Positions 6,613-6,973 of a DNA stretch of 6,973 bases are shown piece after piece. A program made the translations under genes and the position numbers. Each line of letters starts with the position of its first letter. The stretch's first letter is position 1. The stretch comes from Alphaproteobacteria bacterium (GTDB lineage Bacteria > Pseudomonadota > Alphaproteobacteria > UBA2136 > UBA6156), in assembly GCA_020249005.1 (NCBI GenBank), contig JADCGN010000014.1:1-6973 (forward strand), written 5' to 3'. The notes under the pieces are model-generated. The model did not search any database. It was not told the origin of the DNA and worked only from the letters and a program-made list of their open reading frames with translations.

Positions 6613-6973
6613 TTTTTTGGGGTGCGCGGGGCCGCCTCCTTGGTTGGGGTGGGCACGGGCGCATCCGCATTCTGGGCGGGCACCAGCTGCACGCGGGCCA
6701 ACAGGCCCACCACCTCGCGCTTCACCTGCGCCAACATCTCTTCAAACAGCATGAAGCTTTCCTTGGCATACTCGTTCAAGGGGTCCTTCTGGGCGTAGCC
6801 GCGCAGACCGATCCCCTTGCGCAGGAAATCCAGCGCCTGCAGGTGGTGGCGCCAGAGCCGGTCCAGCGTCTGCAGCAACACGCTCTTTTCAATGCTGCGC
6901 AGCACTTCGGGCGGGATCGCTCCAGCCTTTTCCTCCCAAGCAGCATCCACCGCCGCCCGGCAGCGTTCCAACA
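6549..6973 (-). CDS. secA: SecA preprotein translocase ATPase, C-terminal part, zero-frame product
   Basis: SecA is the ATPase that pushes preproteins through the SecYEG channel. About 140 C-terminal residues are visible; the gene starts outside the window. The conserved helical scaffold/wing region is clear: LLQTLDRLWRHHL, LDFLRKGIGLRGYAQKDP, LNEY and ESFMLFEEML, ending near ARVQL. A Pro/Ala/Thr/Lys linker follows, and the frame stops at TAA (6551-6549) with a basic tail, KSARR. The zinc-binding SEC-C motif expected at the SecA end is missing from this frame but lies intact just downstream in the -1 frame. The zero-frame product is therefore either a genuine short isoform or the artefact of a one-base deletion. 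The DPLNEY wording is compatible with Alphaproteobacteria, while GYAQKDP is also common elsewhere, so the class is not certain. Confidence 0.95.
   Translation of the reverse strand, partial: LERCRAAVDAAWEEKAGAIPPEVLRSIEKSVLLQTLDRLWRHHLQALDFLRKGIGLRGYAQKDPLNEYAKESFMLFEEMLAQVKREVVGLLARVQLVPAQNADAPVPTPTKEAAPRTPKKPLPPKAAGKGRSSSSKSARR
6582..6641 (-). promoter_or_regulatory. Candidate programmed -1 ribosomal frameshift signal in secA (dnaX-like)
   Basis: Reading the minus strand, three elements occur in order. AAGGAGG at 6641-6635 is a strong internal Shine-Dalgarno-like sequence. After 16 bases comes A AAA AAG at 6618-6612, phased exactly so that the zero frame reads CCA AAA AAG. After five bases (6611-6607) comes the hairpin GCCGCC-GAA-GGCGGC (6606-6592). 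A competing 9-bp outer stem (6612-6604 with 6590-6582) could extend the structure. E. coli dnaX uses the same heptamer with an upstream Shine-Dalgarno and a downstream hairpin; its upstream spacing is about ten bases, shorter than here. A slip at this point gives exactly the frame of the zinc tail. The same frame change would result if a real seventh A had been lost from the read or the gene. Confidence 0.55.

Noticed and set aside
6582..6618. Hairpin plus six T on the plus strand, looking like an intrinsic terminator
   Set aside because: No plausible plus-strand gene lies upstream after the terminator at 5798-5827. The same bases are better explained on the minus strand as the slippery A-run and hairpin of secA, although they might also stop stray antisense transcripts.

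Overview
The window comes from a proteobacterium of fairly high GC. Alphaproteobacteria is the most likely class, judged only from the style of the SecA C-terminus; no species can be named. There are three blocks. Positions 1-5774 hold three genes on the plus strand: the 3' part of a very large protein with membrane segments at its start and a long hydrophilic tail (1-3156), an unrecognised 755-residue Trp- and Pro-rich protein (3172-5439), and a likely 71-residue protein (5559-5774). An intrinsic terminator at 5798-5827 ends this unit. The first gene is visibly poorer in GC than everything after it.

Positions 5784-6973 read on the minus strand and hold the 3' end of secA (preprotein translocase ATPase) followed by a YgjP-type zinc metallopeptidase gene. 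The two units converge, and the plus-strand terminator lies inside the last codons of the peptidase gene.

The main result is in secA. The reading frame of the conserved SecA core stops at 6549 without the usual zinc-binding tail. That tail, with CPCGSG and KHCHG, is nevertheless present and intact immediately downstream in the -1 frame, ending at 6385. The likely switch point is an in-frame A AAA AAG heptamer (6618-6612). It is preceded by AAGGAGG (6641-6635) and followed after five bases by an all-GC hairpin (6606-6592). These are the three parts of the programmed -1 frameshift signal of E. coli dnaX, in the same order. If it works, the cell makes two SecA forms, with and without the SecB/ribosome-binding zinc domain. 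The plain alternative is one missing A in a homopolymer, by sequencing error or mutation; this sequence alone cannot decide between them. Read through in the -1 frame, secA ends 10 bases before the peptidase start, so the two genes form a tight pair with no empty gap.

The large plus-strand proteins could belong to a secretion or conjugation apparatus (VirB6/TrbL- or TraG-like architecture), but no second hallmark gene is in the window to confirm this.
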